Assembly (NCBI RefSeq): GCF_000341285.1
Contig: NW_005178456.1
Coordinates: 124,001-188,000, forward strand
DNA from: Galdieria sulphuraria
Lineage: Eukaryota; Rhodophyta; Bangiophyceae; Galdieriales; Galdieriaceae
Length of the DNA stretch: 64,000 nt
Direction of reading: 5' to 3'
Under the pieces are notes generated by a model that worked only from the letters and a program-made list of their open reading frames with translations, had not been told where the DNA came from and did no database searches. Shown piece by piece: positions 22,413 to 32,969 of the stretch; position 1 is the first letter of the stretch, and every line of letters starts with the position of its first letter. The position numbers and the translations under genes are program-made.

Positions 22413-23468
22413 ATGGAGCCCATGACGGCCTATCAGTTGAGGCCTAAGACTGTCGCAAAACACTGTAACGAACACGACTGTTGGGTAATTGTCAATGGAA
22501 AAGTTTATGACGTAACTTTGTTTTTGGACAAACATCCTGGTGGTAAGGACATTTTATTGAGCTACGCAGGAAAAGATGCCACTGCTGCACTAGAGGGTGC
22601 TGGAGGTCACGAGCATAGCAAGTATGCTTTCAAATTGCTAGAAGAATATTATTTAGGAAGGGTTGTGAGCCAAGAAGAAAATCTAATTGACCAGGAAAAA
22701 AGACTAGCTGAAGCTGACACCAAGGAATCCGTTTCAAAACTGGCACTTAATGTTGACAACCTTGTTGACTTTCAGAAGCCTCTGTTGCCTCAAGTAGGCA
22801 TGCTTGGGGAGTTATACGATGTTTGGGTACATTCTTTTCCAACGACCGACCATACGGTTGCACTTTTTCCGAATCCTTTGCTTGAAAAATTGACACGCTG
22901 CAAGTGGTATGTTCCTCTTGTATTCTGGATACCCATTATATGTTATTATTTATGGTATCTTATTTCTCGTGGTGATTGCAGTTTGGAAGCTTTTGGCTTT
23001 TTCTCGGTTTTGGGCTATTTCTCATGGCTTTTATTTGAATATGTTTTGCATCGATATGTTTTTCATATGAAGACCACGTCATATTATGCAAACATTTTTC
23101 ATTTTTTGTTACATGGTCACCATCACATCACTCCGTTAGATTCCGAGAGAGTCGTATTCCCACCTGCGCCTGCAGTTCTGATTGCATCACCATTCTGGTT
23201 GGGAATGCCTAAACTCCTAGGCATAGTTAAGGGATATTCTTGGCTCTTTGGTTTTGCTGTTGGATATCTTTGTTATGATATGACACATTTTTGGATCCAT
23301 CAAGGTGCCCCAAAGTTGTCCTTTCTCAAGTCTCAGAAGAGGCGTCACGTCATTCATCATTATCGTGAGCCTCAGATGAACTTTGGTATTTCCAATCCTT
23401 TCTACGATATCGTTTTCGGAACGCTTGTTAAAGAAGGCAAAACAAGTCCGGTGAACTGTACCGACTGA
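22413..23468 (+). CDS. FAH: Fatty acid 2-hydroxylase with cytochrome b5 domain (Scs7/FA2H)
   Basis: ER enzyme that 2-hydroxylates the very-long-chain acyl group of ceramides. The frame opens upstream with GTG; the ATG at 22413 (MEPMTAYQLRP) is used, giving 351 residues, normal for the family. Residues 1-90 are a cytochrome b5 domain with heme ligands in DKHPGG (His41) and GGHEHS. Residues 160-345 are a fatty acid hydroxylase domain with four or so membrane helices and the di-iron His clusters HRYVFH, HGHHH, THFWIHQ and RRHVIHHY. It has no intron. Together with the IPUT1-like gene it suggests hydroxylated, glycosylated inositol sphingolipids. It shares a short divergent promoter with EB1. Confidence 0.96.
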   Translation: MEPMTAYQLRPKTVAKHCNEHDCWVIVNGKVYDVTLFLDKHPGGKDILLSYAGKDATAALEGAGGHEHSKYAFKLLEEYYLGRVVSQEENLIDQEKRLAEADTKESVSKLALNVDNLVDFQKPLLPQVGMLGELYDVWVHSFPTTDHTVALFPNPLLEKLTRCKWYVPLVFWIPIICYYLWYLISRGDCSLEAFGFFSVLGYFSWLLFEYVLHRYVFHMKTTSYYANIFHFLLHGHHHITPLDSERVVFPPAPAVLIASPFWLGMPKLLGIVKGYSWLFGFAVGYLCYDMTHFWIHQGAPKLSFLKSQKRRHVIHHYREPQMNFGISNPFYDIVFGTLVKEGKTSPVNCTD

Positions 23469-24020
23469 TTGAAGTTTATCGTTTCATTGGAGGCCGTACT
23501 TATCTGGATTTGTATATCATCGTGAATATATTACGGAGTCATTAGAAATCGTATACTGCGCATTCTCTGTACAGTTTAGCCGTATGATTGTAATGATCTC
23601 GCCATTTTGTTATGGCAGTGATTTGGTTAGCATCATTTTCTATTGTTTGTGCTTTTGTGTATTTTGATTAGTAAAACTCTATCTTTGTAGCATGGGTTGA
23701 ATTAGTTTACGTGAAGAAAGCGTTTCTTGAGCTTGCTGTTCACCTGACTTTGAGAACGCTAAAGTTACAAATATATTATTTTGACCATCTTTTGTTGGGC
23801 ACTTTCTTAGCCAAGTTATAACAGAATCTCATTTCTGGCTAAGCTCTGTATATTTCTTTTCTCAGTATCTTCTTTACCATGTGCTTCCACCTTTGCTTTG
23901 AAATAGACCGAGGTTTTCTAGATAGTAACAGAATGATTCTCAATCAGTTGTTTTCAAAAGCATCCGATCTCAGCATTGTTCTACTATTGTCGTTACTGAT
24001 TGCCGTGTCAAGTACGAGAG
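23469..24020. other. Intergenic: 3' flank of fatty acid hydroxylase
   Basis: A short plus-strand frame at about 23932 (MILNQLFSKASDLS, hydrophobic) ends at a TAG at 24026, overlapping the next gene. It might be an upstream exon or upstream ORF of the glycine-rich gene, but no clean splice was found. Confidence 0.35.
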
Positions 24021-24305
24021 ATGCCTAGGAACGGTTCTCTTTCCAAGCGAAAAACAAATTCCTCTCAGGGACCACTACGACACTTGTTTTGGTCTTTGTC
24101 GCGTTCTAGAATTGGTGCAGGAGCAGGTCTTTGTGCAGGAGTTGGTGTAGGGAATTGTGCGACGATCGGCGGTCTTTTCTTTCCACCGGTTTTCCATGTT
24201 GGCGTTAGTGCTGGCACTGGAATTTGCTTAGGATATGGTGTAGGTGTAGGTTTTGACTTTAGTCTGGGTTCCTTGTTCAGTTGGCTCGATTCACTACTCC
24301 GCTAG
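24021..24305 (+). CDS. Small glycine-rich protein, possibly TGD5-like
   Basis: 94 residues from the ATG at 24021 (the longer frame begins with TTG). A basic N-terminus (MPRNGSLSKRKTN) precedes a Gly/Val/Ala-rich stretch with a GxGxG rhythm (IGAGAGLCAGVGVGNC, GVSAGTGICLGYGVGVGFDF). This composition recalls plant TGD5, a tiny glycine-rich protein of the chloroplast envelope needed for ER-to-plastid lipid transfer. The similarity is of pattern, not of clear residue alignment, so the name is a suggestion. Other small glycine-zipper membrane proteins could look alike. No intron is needed. Confidence 0.45.
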   Translation: MPRNGSLSKRKTNSSQGPLRHLFWSLSRSRIGAGAGLCAGVGVGNCATIGGLFFPPVFHVGVSAGTGICLGYGVGVGFDFSLGSLFSWLDSLLR

Positions 24306-24788
24306 TTGACGTTAAGAGAGTTCCGTGAACGATGCTTTGTTCCTACTACAGGAGTTATTGAAATATTTTAGTTGCGGAATATACAAATTTCTTAGATACA
24401 ATAGGAGGAAGGCCTACTTGTGGTTTCTCTTTCTCTCGTTTTGTCAAAATATGACTAGTGGATGGCACTCGTTCAATCTGTTTCGCTTTTTAGTACTATT
24501 TTCGTAAAGAGAAAATTCGATAAAACAATATAGTGAGAAGTTGTATTCTTACCCACGTTGGTTGTTTTCAACTTGACTATTTGAAGCTTTATCTGCCAAG
24601 CCGTACGTCCCAACTAGTTTCTGGATATTGAAAATATGTTTTTTTTTCAATTTATATTCAACACAGAGAAATACAGTGTATTCTCATTCGAATTATTTTA
24701 AGACCACTATATTGTAAATATGGACTTTTAGTTTTGAACACTGAAGGCTGTCCAGAAATGTGAGAGTAGTCCAATTGATTGTGAAGTG
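24306..24788. other. Intergenic: no gene recognised
   Basis: AT-rich sequence between the glycine-rich gene and CcmE; no supported ORF or RNA. Confidence 0.5.
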
Positions 24789-25670
24789 ATGATGTTTCGA
24801 CGATTATTATTACCGTCTGCCAAGACTTACACTCTTTGGAAACACTCTTCAAAGAGTCATGAAACCAACTTGAAAACTGCTGTATATCATTTGAGCTCAT
24901 TTGTATCCAGCAATTCGAAGAAAGCCTTAAACAACGAAAGCAACCTTGACTCCTTTTTTGTTGGAACTTGGAAACGTTATAGCTTTTATTTTCAGAAACA
25001 AAGAGACTTTAATTGTGTGCAGCCAGATTTATTTTCTGAAAATAGAAAATTTGTTTATGGCAGATTGGAAAGTATGCGCCATTTTTCAGAACAGATAGGC
25101 TCTGATAAGCCTTCAAGATTTGCTACTGGAAGTTCATTAGGAAGCTCAAGTTCTGCGGCAGATTCCAAGATTGACTGGAGAGTCAGAGTAAGAAGAGCTC
25201 AGAGAAAAAGATTGTATTATCTCGTAGGAGGCATGGCAGTCTTCGCGACACTTGTATATTCGGCCTTGTTTGCTTTTGAGGATCGTTTAATGTATTTTCT
25301 TACTCCAACACAGACTTTGGCAAAAGTAGCAACACTTCGACCAGAGAGTCGTTTTCGTTTAGGTGGTGTGGTCGTAAATGGTTCTTTTATGTTGAATGAA
25401 AAGGAAAAGTTCGCAGAGTTCGTTGTGACTGACTTGGAGAATGAAATTCCTGTTCTCTTCAAGGGCGATACTTTTCCGGACCTCTTTGGAGAAGGCAAGT
25501 CAGTGGTTGCAGAAGGGTATCTTCGAGACGGAATATTTTATGCAGATAAAATTCTGGCAAAGCATGACGAATATTATATTCCAAAAAGTGTACAAGAGTC
25601 TATAAATCGAAATCCTGTGAGTGTCTATGGTGCACTAAAGAGTGCCAATGTTGGTTCGAGAAACTACTGA
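24789..25670 (+). CDS. CCME: Mitochondrial heme chaperone CcmE (cytochrome c maturation System I)
   Basis: Holds heme covalently in the intermembrane space and passes it to apocytochromes c. The first ATG is 24789; a long presequence rich in Ser, Lys and Arg fills about 130 residues. Then a basic segment (WRVRVRRAQRKRLYYLVGG), a single membrane helix (GMAVFATLVYSALFAF), and an OB-fold: RFRLGGVVVNGS, EFVVTDLENEIPVLFKGDTFPDLFGEGKSVVAEG. The heme-binding His sits in AKHDEYYIP, matching the HDxxYxP signature. System I in mitochondria is kept in plants, red algae and some protists. It is intronless, 293 residues, and converges with WDR55 about 65 bp downstream. Confidence 0.96.
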   Translation: MMFRRLLLPSAKTYTLWKHSSKSHETNLKTAVYHLSSFVSSNSKKALNNESNLDSFFVGTWKRYSFYFQKQRDFNCVQPDLFSENRKFVYGRLESMRHFSEQIGSDKPSRFATGSSLGSSSSAADSKIDWRVRVRRAQRKRLYYLVGGMAVFATLVYSALFAFEDRLMYFLTPTQTLAKVATLRPESRFRLGGVVVNGSFMLNEKEKFAEFVVTDLENEIPVLFKGDTFPDLFGEGKSVVAEGYLRDGIFYADKILAKHDEYYIPKSVQESINRNPVSVYGALKSANVGSRNY

Positions 25671-25733
25671 AATAAAGAAGCTTGAAACTGTACAACACTC
25701 TATTATATTTGTAATAAACATTCACTAGAATTC

Positions 25734-26893
25734 TCAATTTGACAAGTCATCAAAGAAAGAAGATATCGTTTCATTGCCAAAGGTTGCCTTACGTCTCTTG
25801 CCTAAGAATGACTTGCGCTTTTTGTCTTTGACACTAGTATCGATTGTCTCTTTCATAATATCTGTTGAGCTGTCTTGTTCATATAAACAGGAAGCGTCGA
25901 AGCATCTAACAAATGACTCGTATGAACTGCAAATCAATGTCTTGGAAACCGGTTCTAGAATAAGTTTCTCTATTGGCAACTCAAATGGTACTCCAACGAC
26001 TCCAATTATTTGGTTGGGATGTATATTAACCAACCGAAGTAAGCCGTCATCTGAACCCGTCAAGAGTGTATCGTTATCTACACTACACATATCTCCTATC
26101 GCCTCAGGGTGACCTTTACAGTTATCAAGCAACTTATCCCATAATCTCCATTCGAACATTATCAGATCGCCCTCTAAAGTTCCACCAACTACAACAGAAC
26201 CATTCTTTATCAAACCCAAGCACGTTATCTCGTCTCGAACACTTTCTGTTACGATTGGCGTTGATGAGCTACGAAGTTCGAAAACGCTTATAGTTCCTTC
26301 ACCACCAGACGATAAAACTGTGTTCACGTCCAAAGTATCTTTTGGTTCTCTAACTATAATATCTGTTACACTGTCACCGTGCCCACGATAGGAATAAACT
26401 GGTTTCTTCGTTTGTCGGTTGTCCCACAGCCTTACTCTTCCACTATCATAACCGACAACCAACTACGGATAATCAGTTAGTTAATAGTTGTATGATGAAA
26501 AGAAGAACATGCCATGTTTCTCAAGGCTTTCAGAACGACTGCGTCATCCTTACTATTATTGACTGTCCATTGACTTACTGTTCGACCAGAACTTTTGTCT
26601 ACTTGAAAAATGGTTCCAGAACTTGAACCAACATACAGAGCGTCGTCTTCTGTAGACCCATCCACGGACAAAAGGTCTTCATAACCCGTCACTGAAGACG
26701 AGGTAACTCGCAAAGGATCACTTGAAACTTTTACCTCGCTAGATTCCCCTGGAACAAGTGAGGGCAGACACAAGTTATCTTCTTCTACGTGTACACAAAA
26801 AAGGTTTCTTTCACACGATATATAAAACACTGTCTTCTTGGAAAAGTCATAATACAAGTCCACACTAGGAAGCTCTAAAGGAATGGTTGCCAT
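25734..26893 (-). CDS. WDR55: WDR55/Jip5-type WD40 protein, nucleolar
   Basis: WD40 protein of the WDR55/Jip5 family, linked in other eukaryotes to rRNA production. Two exons, 26513-26893 and 25734-26462, total 369 residues. MATIPLELPSVDLYYDFS opens blade 1; LVVGYDSGRVRLWDNRQ, GHGDSVTDIIV, SSGGEGTISVFELR and LLTGSDDGLLRLVNIHPNQIIGVVG follow as in WDR55. The tail is basic (KDKKRKSFLGKRRKAT) and ends SSFFDDLSN, like the KKFFDDL-type tails of the family. The intron between LKALRNM and LVVGYD appears to use a GC donor (GCATGT) because no GT donor nearby keeps the frame. Divergent from MSH6 across about 370 bp. Confidence 0.85.
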
Positions 26894-27193
26894 TCAGAAC
26901 AAAATTTTGAGCATTCTTCAATCAATAACAGGAAATATCATAGGCAGTTAGAAGCCTTGGAAGGCAAAACTTATCTATGCAACAACTTACAATAGCCACT
27001 TTTTATAGGCTACATTCAATAAAAAAACATCTGCTAAGAAAATTAAGAGGAGTTATCGAGACACTGGATGGCTAATTAGAGAAACAATTGACATGTTACA
27101 CATATCGTGACAATCTTTTATTCATACAGCAAATAGTTCTACAAAATCATTCTTGAAGAATATAATGATTTTCAGGAAATCCAAGTCGCAGCT

Positions 27194-27216
27194 ATTCATT
27201 CATTCATTCATTCATT
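27194..27216 (+). repeat. ATTC tetranucleotide microsatellite
   Basis: More than five tandem ATTC units lie in the WDR55-MSH6 promoter region. Confidence 0.9.
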
Positions 27217-27252
27217 GAAAAAGGATTTTAGATCATTTGGAATTCGGGATCA

Positions 27253-27261
27253 TTTTGGCGC
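27253..27261 (+). promoter_or_regulatory. E2F/DP-like site TTTTGGCGC one base before the MSH6 start codon
   Basis: A perfect TTTSSCGC-type E2F core ends at 27261, and the MSH6 ATG starts at 27263. MSH6 genes are S-phase genes under E2F control in plants and animals, so the site fits; activity is inferred. Confidence 0.55.
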
Positions 27262-27262
27262 G

Positions 27263-30200
27263 ATGAAGTCTCAATCAACCTTATTATCGTTTTTTGAAAC
27301 GAAACCCAAAAGTATTTATGAAGAAGATAATAATAAGCTTCATGATGCTATCAAGAGAACAAGAGATTCAAATGATAAAACGCATACTGAGATAGTGAAA
27401 AAGTAAGTTATTGTGACGTCGATGTAGGTTTGTGTTGAATCTTTCGTCAGAGGTGCACGACTGCAAGCTCCCTTTGTTCCGATAGAAGAAGCAACAGTTG
27501 AAAAGCAAGCTGCTGTATCTGTTGAACGAGAGTTTTTTGGACACAAGTTAGACCTGAAGCAAAGACAAGAGAAAAGGAGAAGCTTGGGTCAGTCTGTCGA
27601 AGAACCTGCAAATCAGAAGACAGGGGAGGAAAAGTGGTCAGAAACGAACCGCTGGGCTACAGATATTCGTGATGAGCAGCATCGTTTGCCTACTGATGTA
27701 GATTATGATCCTTCTACTCTGTATATTCCTCCGGAAGCATTTCGACAGCTTTCACCTTTCCAGAAACAGTTTTGGGAGTTGAAAAGGAAACACTATGGTA
27801 CGCTCCAGTTTTTTGATAGCCACAAAGCTCAAAAAACGCTAGATATTGTACTATTTTTCAAAAAGGGAAAGTTTTATGAGCTTTACGACTGTGATGCCGA
27901 TATAGGACATAGCGTGCTCGGACTTAACTATACTGCAGGGGGACGTGTCGAAATGCGTTGTGTAGGTGTTCCAGAAACGAGTTTCGCGAGATATGCTTCA
28001 AAGCTTGTAGATAATGGGTATAAGGTTTGGACGATGAAACCTACTTCTCGCTTTTTGTTTACATCATGGAAAGGTTGGAAGGGTTGAGCAGGTTGAAACA
28101 ACAACTGCAGCAGCACAGCGAAGACGTTCTTCCGATTCGGTTGATTCCAAAATTGCCGTTTGTCAACGTTCACTTGTTAGAATTATGACTAAGGGCTCGT
28201 TGACTGTCGATGAGCTTAACGGTGACCCTTCTTCCCATTTTCTACTTTGCATTCATCAGTGCATAAGGTCGGAGAAGGTATCCGATGAACAAATTCTTGT
28301 CGTCTTCCTAAGAATTAGTTTTATTAGATTGGATTCTTTTATTTGGATGTTTCTGCGGGATACAGTACTGTTGGAGAAATGAAACATGATGCAGGACTGG
28401 CGGATCTGGAAGCTATTTTACTTTCAGTGCAACCTGTAGAAATAATCGCAATCAATTGTCAACAAAAAGGACCTCTTTCAGAACTCTTAAAGTAGGTCAT
28501 CCTCATACGGATTGGTTCAGAAATAAGTATATCGTTTTTAGGTACTTCACGAGTACTACAAACTGCTTACTGGTCCATCAACATTCTTCTTATGGTTATT
28601 CTCAGAGAGGAGCAAATTTCCCGTAAGATACAGTTATTTCTTTTCTCATTGTACCTATTTGCAATATATTCAAGGACACAGCTTGAGGAGTTTCTTTTAC
28701 GACATTCCACAGCTTCAATAGCATTGTTTGGATGTCTTGAATATTTAAAAAGTTTGTATATATCGGTGGAAGTTCTGCGTTTTGATTCTACGGTGATATG
28801 GGATAAATGCTGTACCAATGAGCATATTTCAAAGAACCTTTCAAATGAAGTAAATTGGGAAGACCGTTGCTTAGGAAATTTAAGTCTAATAGGTTCTACT
28901 ATTTTTAACCTTGAAATTGTTACCTCACGGTATTTTCAAATTCCCTGATTTTCATTGTCTCTTTTTCTAACAGAATTGAAAAGGCCGAACAAAATAGGAG
29001 GTCATACTCTGCTGTCATTCATCGATCACACAGCGACTGCGGGTGGAAAGCGGCTAATCAAACAATGGATATGTACACCTCTAATATGCAGGTCACAAAT
29101 TGAGCGACGATTGGATTCGATCGAGATAATTTTGAGGAAAGATTCTAAAAGCAATATTTTAGATCAAGTACGGAAACAATTGAGTCAGTTTCCAGATATT
29201 GAACGACAAATAGTCAAGTAAGAAATCTATTCTTGTCGAACAGAAACATGTTTCACTGATGATTCTCGCCAGAATTCAAAATATGGCATATTGTAGTCAC
29301 CAGATTGTGATGTTTGACGATTCTGAAAAACGAAAAGTCCTGGAATTTTTAAAGTTTCTTAAATGTCTTGATCATGCCGTTGAGTTTTTGAAGAAACAGT
29401 TACCAGTCATATTGTTTCCTGAATTTGACTCTTTTATTTCATTTATACAAAATTTTGATAATAATCTTCTTCATAAGTGTCGTAACGTTCTGGATGATCT
29501 ATTCAATGGTTTGTGCTGTTTCCGTGTTTTAGTTGATATAGTCATTATTGTGTAGAGTTTCCTGATCTGGACAGGACCGAAAATGGTGAAATGAATTTCT
29601 CAGAAGATTCGACATTCAAGAACGAAATTGAAGGCATAGAGTTGCGTTTACAACGTATTTTGGAGGATTTTCGAGAGCAGATGAATATAGACATACAGGT
29701 TCGTCTGGTTTGCTTTTGTTTTGAAGTTTCGTTACAGTTGTAGTGGTTTCATCGGTTTCGAGAAGCATATCAACTGGAGTTCTCACAGTCAGCTCTGGAA
29801 AAGACAAATATTCCGGATGACTTTGTTCTTATGTCGCAGACATCTGTAAGCTGCTTTGGTACTTTTAAAAAGAATTCCTTAACCAGTTTTAGGACAAGAA
29901 ACGTTTCTGGACTCCCGAAATCAAACAGCTAGTGAAGAAGAGAAATGAGTTACTTGAGGTAAATCAATGAAATGTCTTAGTTTCTTGAAGTTGGAGGTGA
30001 AAGTTTATCATTTTAGGCACACACTATTTCTGAGTCTTCCAAGTTTAAGAAAATTCTTCAAAAGTTTGATGACTCTGCTATACTTTGGAGAGATTTGGCC
30101 AAAATAATTTCGGAACTGGATGCATTGTTTTCACTGGCTCGAACATCTCGCTCTTCAACAGGTATGATGTGCAGACCTGAGATTATTGATTCAGACATAC

Positions 30201-31214
30201 CACGTAAGTGATAACATGCATTTGAGAGTATTATTGTTGACGGCACTGTGTTAGGTCTTGTGGTTGAAGAATTACGACATCCCTGCCTAGCTGATATGGG
30301 AGATCTTTATGCCTCTGGTTCTTGTCGAACTTTTATTCCAGTTTCTTTGAATTTGGGAGGAGTCGAAGGAACTTCCTTTGTAATAAGAGTAATACAATTT
30401 TTTGTCTTTATTGTGGTCTACTGAGTATGCTGAAGGGCCCTAATATGGGAGGTAAATCTACGCTTTTGAGGGAAATTTGTCTTGGTGTTATTCTAGCACA
30501 ATGTGGCTGTTATGTTCCTGCAAAGAAATTTCAATTTACTCTATTTGATAAGATATTCACCCGAATGGGAGCGTCTGATGCTATTGGCCGTGGTCAAAGT
30601 ACCTTTTTATTAGAAGTTCAGGAGGCTGCCGCAATCCTAAACACCGCAACGAAATCATCTCTTGTAGGAAATATTTTGAGAAGCTGATATTATTGTATAT
30701 TTAATTTGATATTTTTAGGTTGTTATCGATGAACTTGGCCGAGGAACCTCTACCTATGATGGCTATGCTATCGCTAAAGCGGTTTTAAACGACATTTCGA
30801 CTCGCATAGGTTGTCTTTGCTTTTTTTCTACTCATTATCATAATCTCATTCATGAAAAATTGCCAAGTAATATTCGATTCTTTGAAATGCAGGCAGAGGT
30901 AGTTTTTATTCCACTGTGCATTCGGAAAATTTTTAATTGATTAGGTTGATGAGGAAAAGAAGGACGTAACATTTCTTTACACTTTGAAGCAAACTTCAAC
31001 AAGTTTCGTGTCGAGCAGAGGGGTTTATTGTGCAAAGATGGCCAAGTAAGTATTCTTTCGAACAGAAAATAGGAGCTTCTCAATCATTTGGTTAAGTCTT
31101 CCTGGGGAGATTTTGATACGTGCGGAAGACCCAAAGGTCAGGGCCTTGTTGAATGGAATGGATCAATCTTATGATGAAATGGAGGCGGAATTTCTTAAAG
31201 TATTTCACTCATAA
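27263..31214 (+). CDS. MSH6: DNA mismatch repair protein MSH6
   Basis: Large subunit of MutS-alpha (MSH2-MSH6), which finds base mismatches and small loops. The ATG at 27263 is followed by a PCNA-binding PIP box (QSTLLSFF). About fifteen short introns split the gene. [19 protein letters not shown] then [17 protein letters not shown] is the MutS domain I with the mismatch-stacking Phe and its Glu. Later come [22 protein letters not shown] (domain III), the Walker [36 protein letters not shown], and Walker [21 protein letters not shown], then FSTHYH. The stop at 31212-31214 follows [13 protein letters not shown]; a GTATTT donor there could splice to a slightly different tail. Intron ends between 28,100 and 30,300 are approximate. 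Confidence 0.93.
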
Positions 31215-32223
31215 ACCAACAGTTTGGGATTGAATTCAGAGACGTGGCGGGCAGTGTTGTTGAACAGAGGAAAAGGATGGAAATAAATCGTCAGTCCTAA
31301 CAAGGTTTTCGAGTCTTTTATCAACTAGGTTTCAATCATTGTAACACGAGGTTAATCACAGCTCTATTTTCGATACCAAATTTGTTTTGTAAATTTAATG
31401 ACCATCCGTGCTTGTTTTTTTGACTTTTGCTCGAAACTCACGAATGCTTGTTTGATCTTGAACCCCAAACCACCATTCTGTGCTGGAAACTGTGACTTAC
31501 AATGGATGACTTTTCTAGGAAGAATCTATACGAAAAATTTCATAGCATTCAAATAGAAATGGTTCAATTCTTTGCCTTGTTCTTGTATTAGTGAAACCAT
31601 AGTGACCATCTTACTTTGAGACTCTGATTTCCCAGTAATTGATAGTTTGTTTATTTTCCAACTGCTTCGATTTCACGGATCTTAGAAAATCTTCAGAGTT
31701 ACAGAGAGAATTTCGACAGACTTTATGACTAGTTCTTTGCTTTGACTTATTGTGCTTTACTTTGGTGAAAGGAAAACTATTGAATGTTCAAGATGTTAAG
31801 AATCATATATTATCTATTAACGAGTGCTCGAGCATGCTATAAAGTTTTTATAGATCTTCAAGAAAGGCTTTGTAAAAAGAAACTTATGATTCGATGGCAT
31901 TTTCTGTGTATATAGCATGCTGCAGAATAATTTGCTTAAGCGAAAACCAAACGTGATCTTGTTTTGGTATCTCTTCACAACACGTAACTGTCGATTTGAT
32001 TATTCGCGCATCGAATTACGAAATTTCCACGGAGGTGGCTGAGTCAAAATCGGAACTTGTGGCAGTTTGATAACTTACTGTTCAACAGCTGTCTGTCACA
32101 CCAGACCCTGCAAGTCGACACCATTAGTTTTCACACTACAGATATACAGTGTTTGTAAGCCACCTTTGCTTGTCAAACGTCACTCGGTACGAGTGGGAAA
32201 GCTTTAAGTTACTGTATACCCGT
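31215..32223. other. Intergenic, about 1 kb without a recognised gene
   Basis: No open frame with a domain and no tRNA-like fold seen. The frame leading into the next gene from 32149 begins with GTG and is taken as leader. Confidence 0.5.
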
Positions 32224-32778
32224 ATGCCTCTTCTTCCCTCTGTGGAAGGTAACTCAGGAGTCTTATCAAGTATGTTCCGTTTCAACAGAACTCTTGCAAG
32301 GGCTGTTGTGGAGTTGCACGAGATTGTATTACGTGGTGAATCTCCATTATCACCGTTGGAAAGAGAAATATTGGGAACCTTTGTCTCTGCTGTCAATAGA
32401 TGTGATTATTCCACAAAGGTTCACTGCTCCATTATAAAGGAAATGGGAGCCTCCGATGAGCTCTGTACTGCGATAGGTTCCTATCTTGCTGACAACGTCG
32501 ATGAATTGCCGGTCGACCCCAAGTTGAAACCTTTGCTGCATTATATAAGGAAACTTACATTGAGACCCGAGTCTCTTAGTATAGCGGATGCAAATGCAGT
32601 ATATGCTGCAGGATGGGAAGAACGTGCATTGTATGATGCTATAGTAGTTTGTTCATTGTATAACTTGATGAATCGACTAGTGTTGGGACTTGGACTGGAT
32701 CCTCCTACCTCGTTAGACCCGGAGAACATTCGGACTATTTGTTATTTAGGTTATCGAATCATCTTGGAGAATTTATAA
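32224..32778 (+). CDS. AhpD/carboxymuconolactone-decarboxylase-like protein lacking the second active cysteine
   Basis: All-helical AhpD-like fold of the peroxidase-related branch. The longer frame opens with GTG at 32149; the ATG at 32224 (MPLLPSVEGNSGV) gives 184 residues, usual for this branch. SPLSPLEREILGTFVSAVNR leads to the active-site motif, which reads CDYSTKVH instead of the usual CxYCxxxH, so the resolving cysteine is Ser. DELPVDPKLKPLLHYIRKLT and YAAGWEERALYDAIVVCSLYNLMNRLVLGLG are the remaining family signatures. With one Cys it is unlikely to be a classical peroxidase. No targeting signal is clear and there is no intron. Confidence 0.72.
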   Translation: MPLLPSVEGNSGVLSSMFRFNRTLARAVVELHEIVLRGESPLSPLEREILGTFVSAVNRCDYSTKVHCSIIKEMGASDELCTAIGSYLADNVDELPVDPKLKPLLHYIRKLTLRPESLSIADANAVYAAGWEERALYDAIVVCSLYNLMNRLVLGLGLDPPTSLDPENIRTICYLGYRIILENL

Positions 32779-32969
32779 TAACTTCAAAAGAGTTGAAAGT
32801 ACTAGAATTACACAGAAATATTGATAGTTTTGCACTTTGTTTTGTATTATAGGATTTGTTTCTTGATAAACGTGAGGGTAGGATAGAATAGCCATTATTT
32901 CGAATTGTAAAGCACTTGGGAGCAGGCACTTACGTGTGGAGAGTTTCTCGAGTTATAGGGTATCATATG

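Larger units (their letters stand above)
26894..27262. other. Divergent promoter region of WDR55 and MSH6
   Basis: About 370 bp with an ATTC tetranucleotide repeat at 27194-27216 and an E2F-like site just before the MSH6 ATG. Confidence 0.6.
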
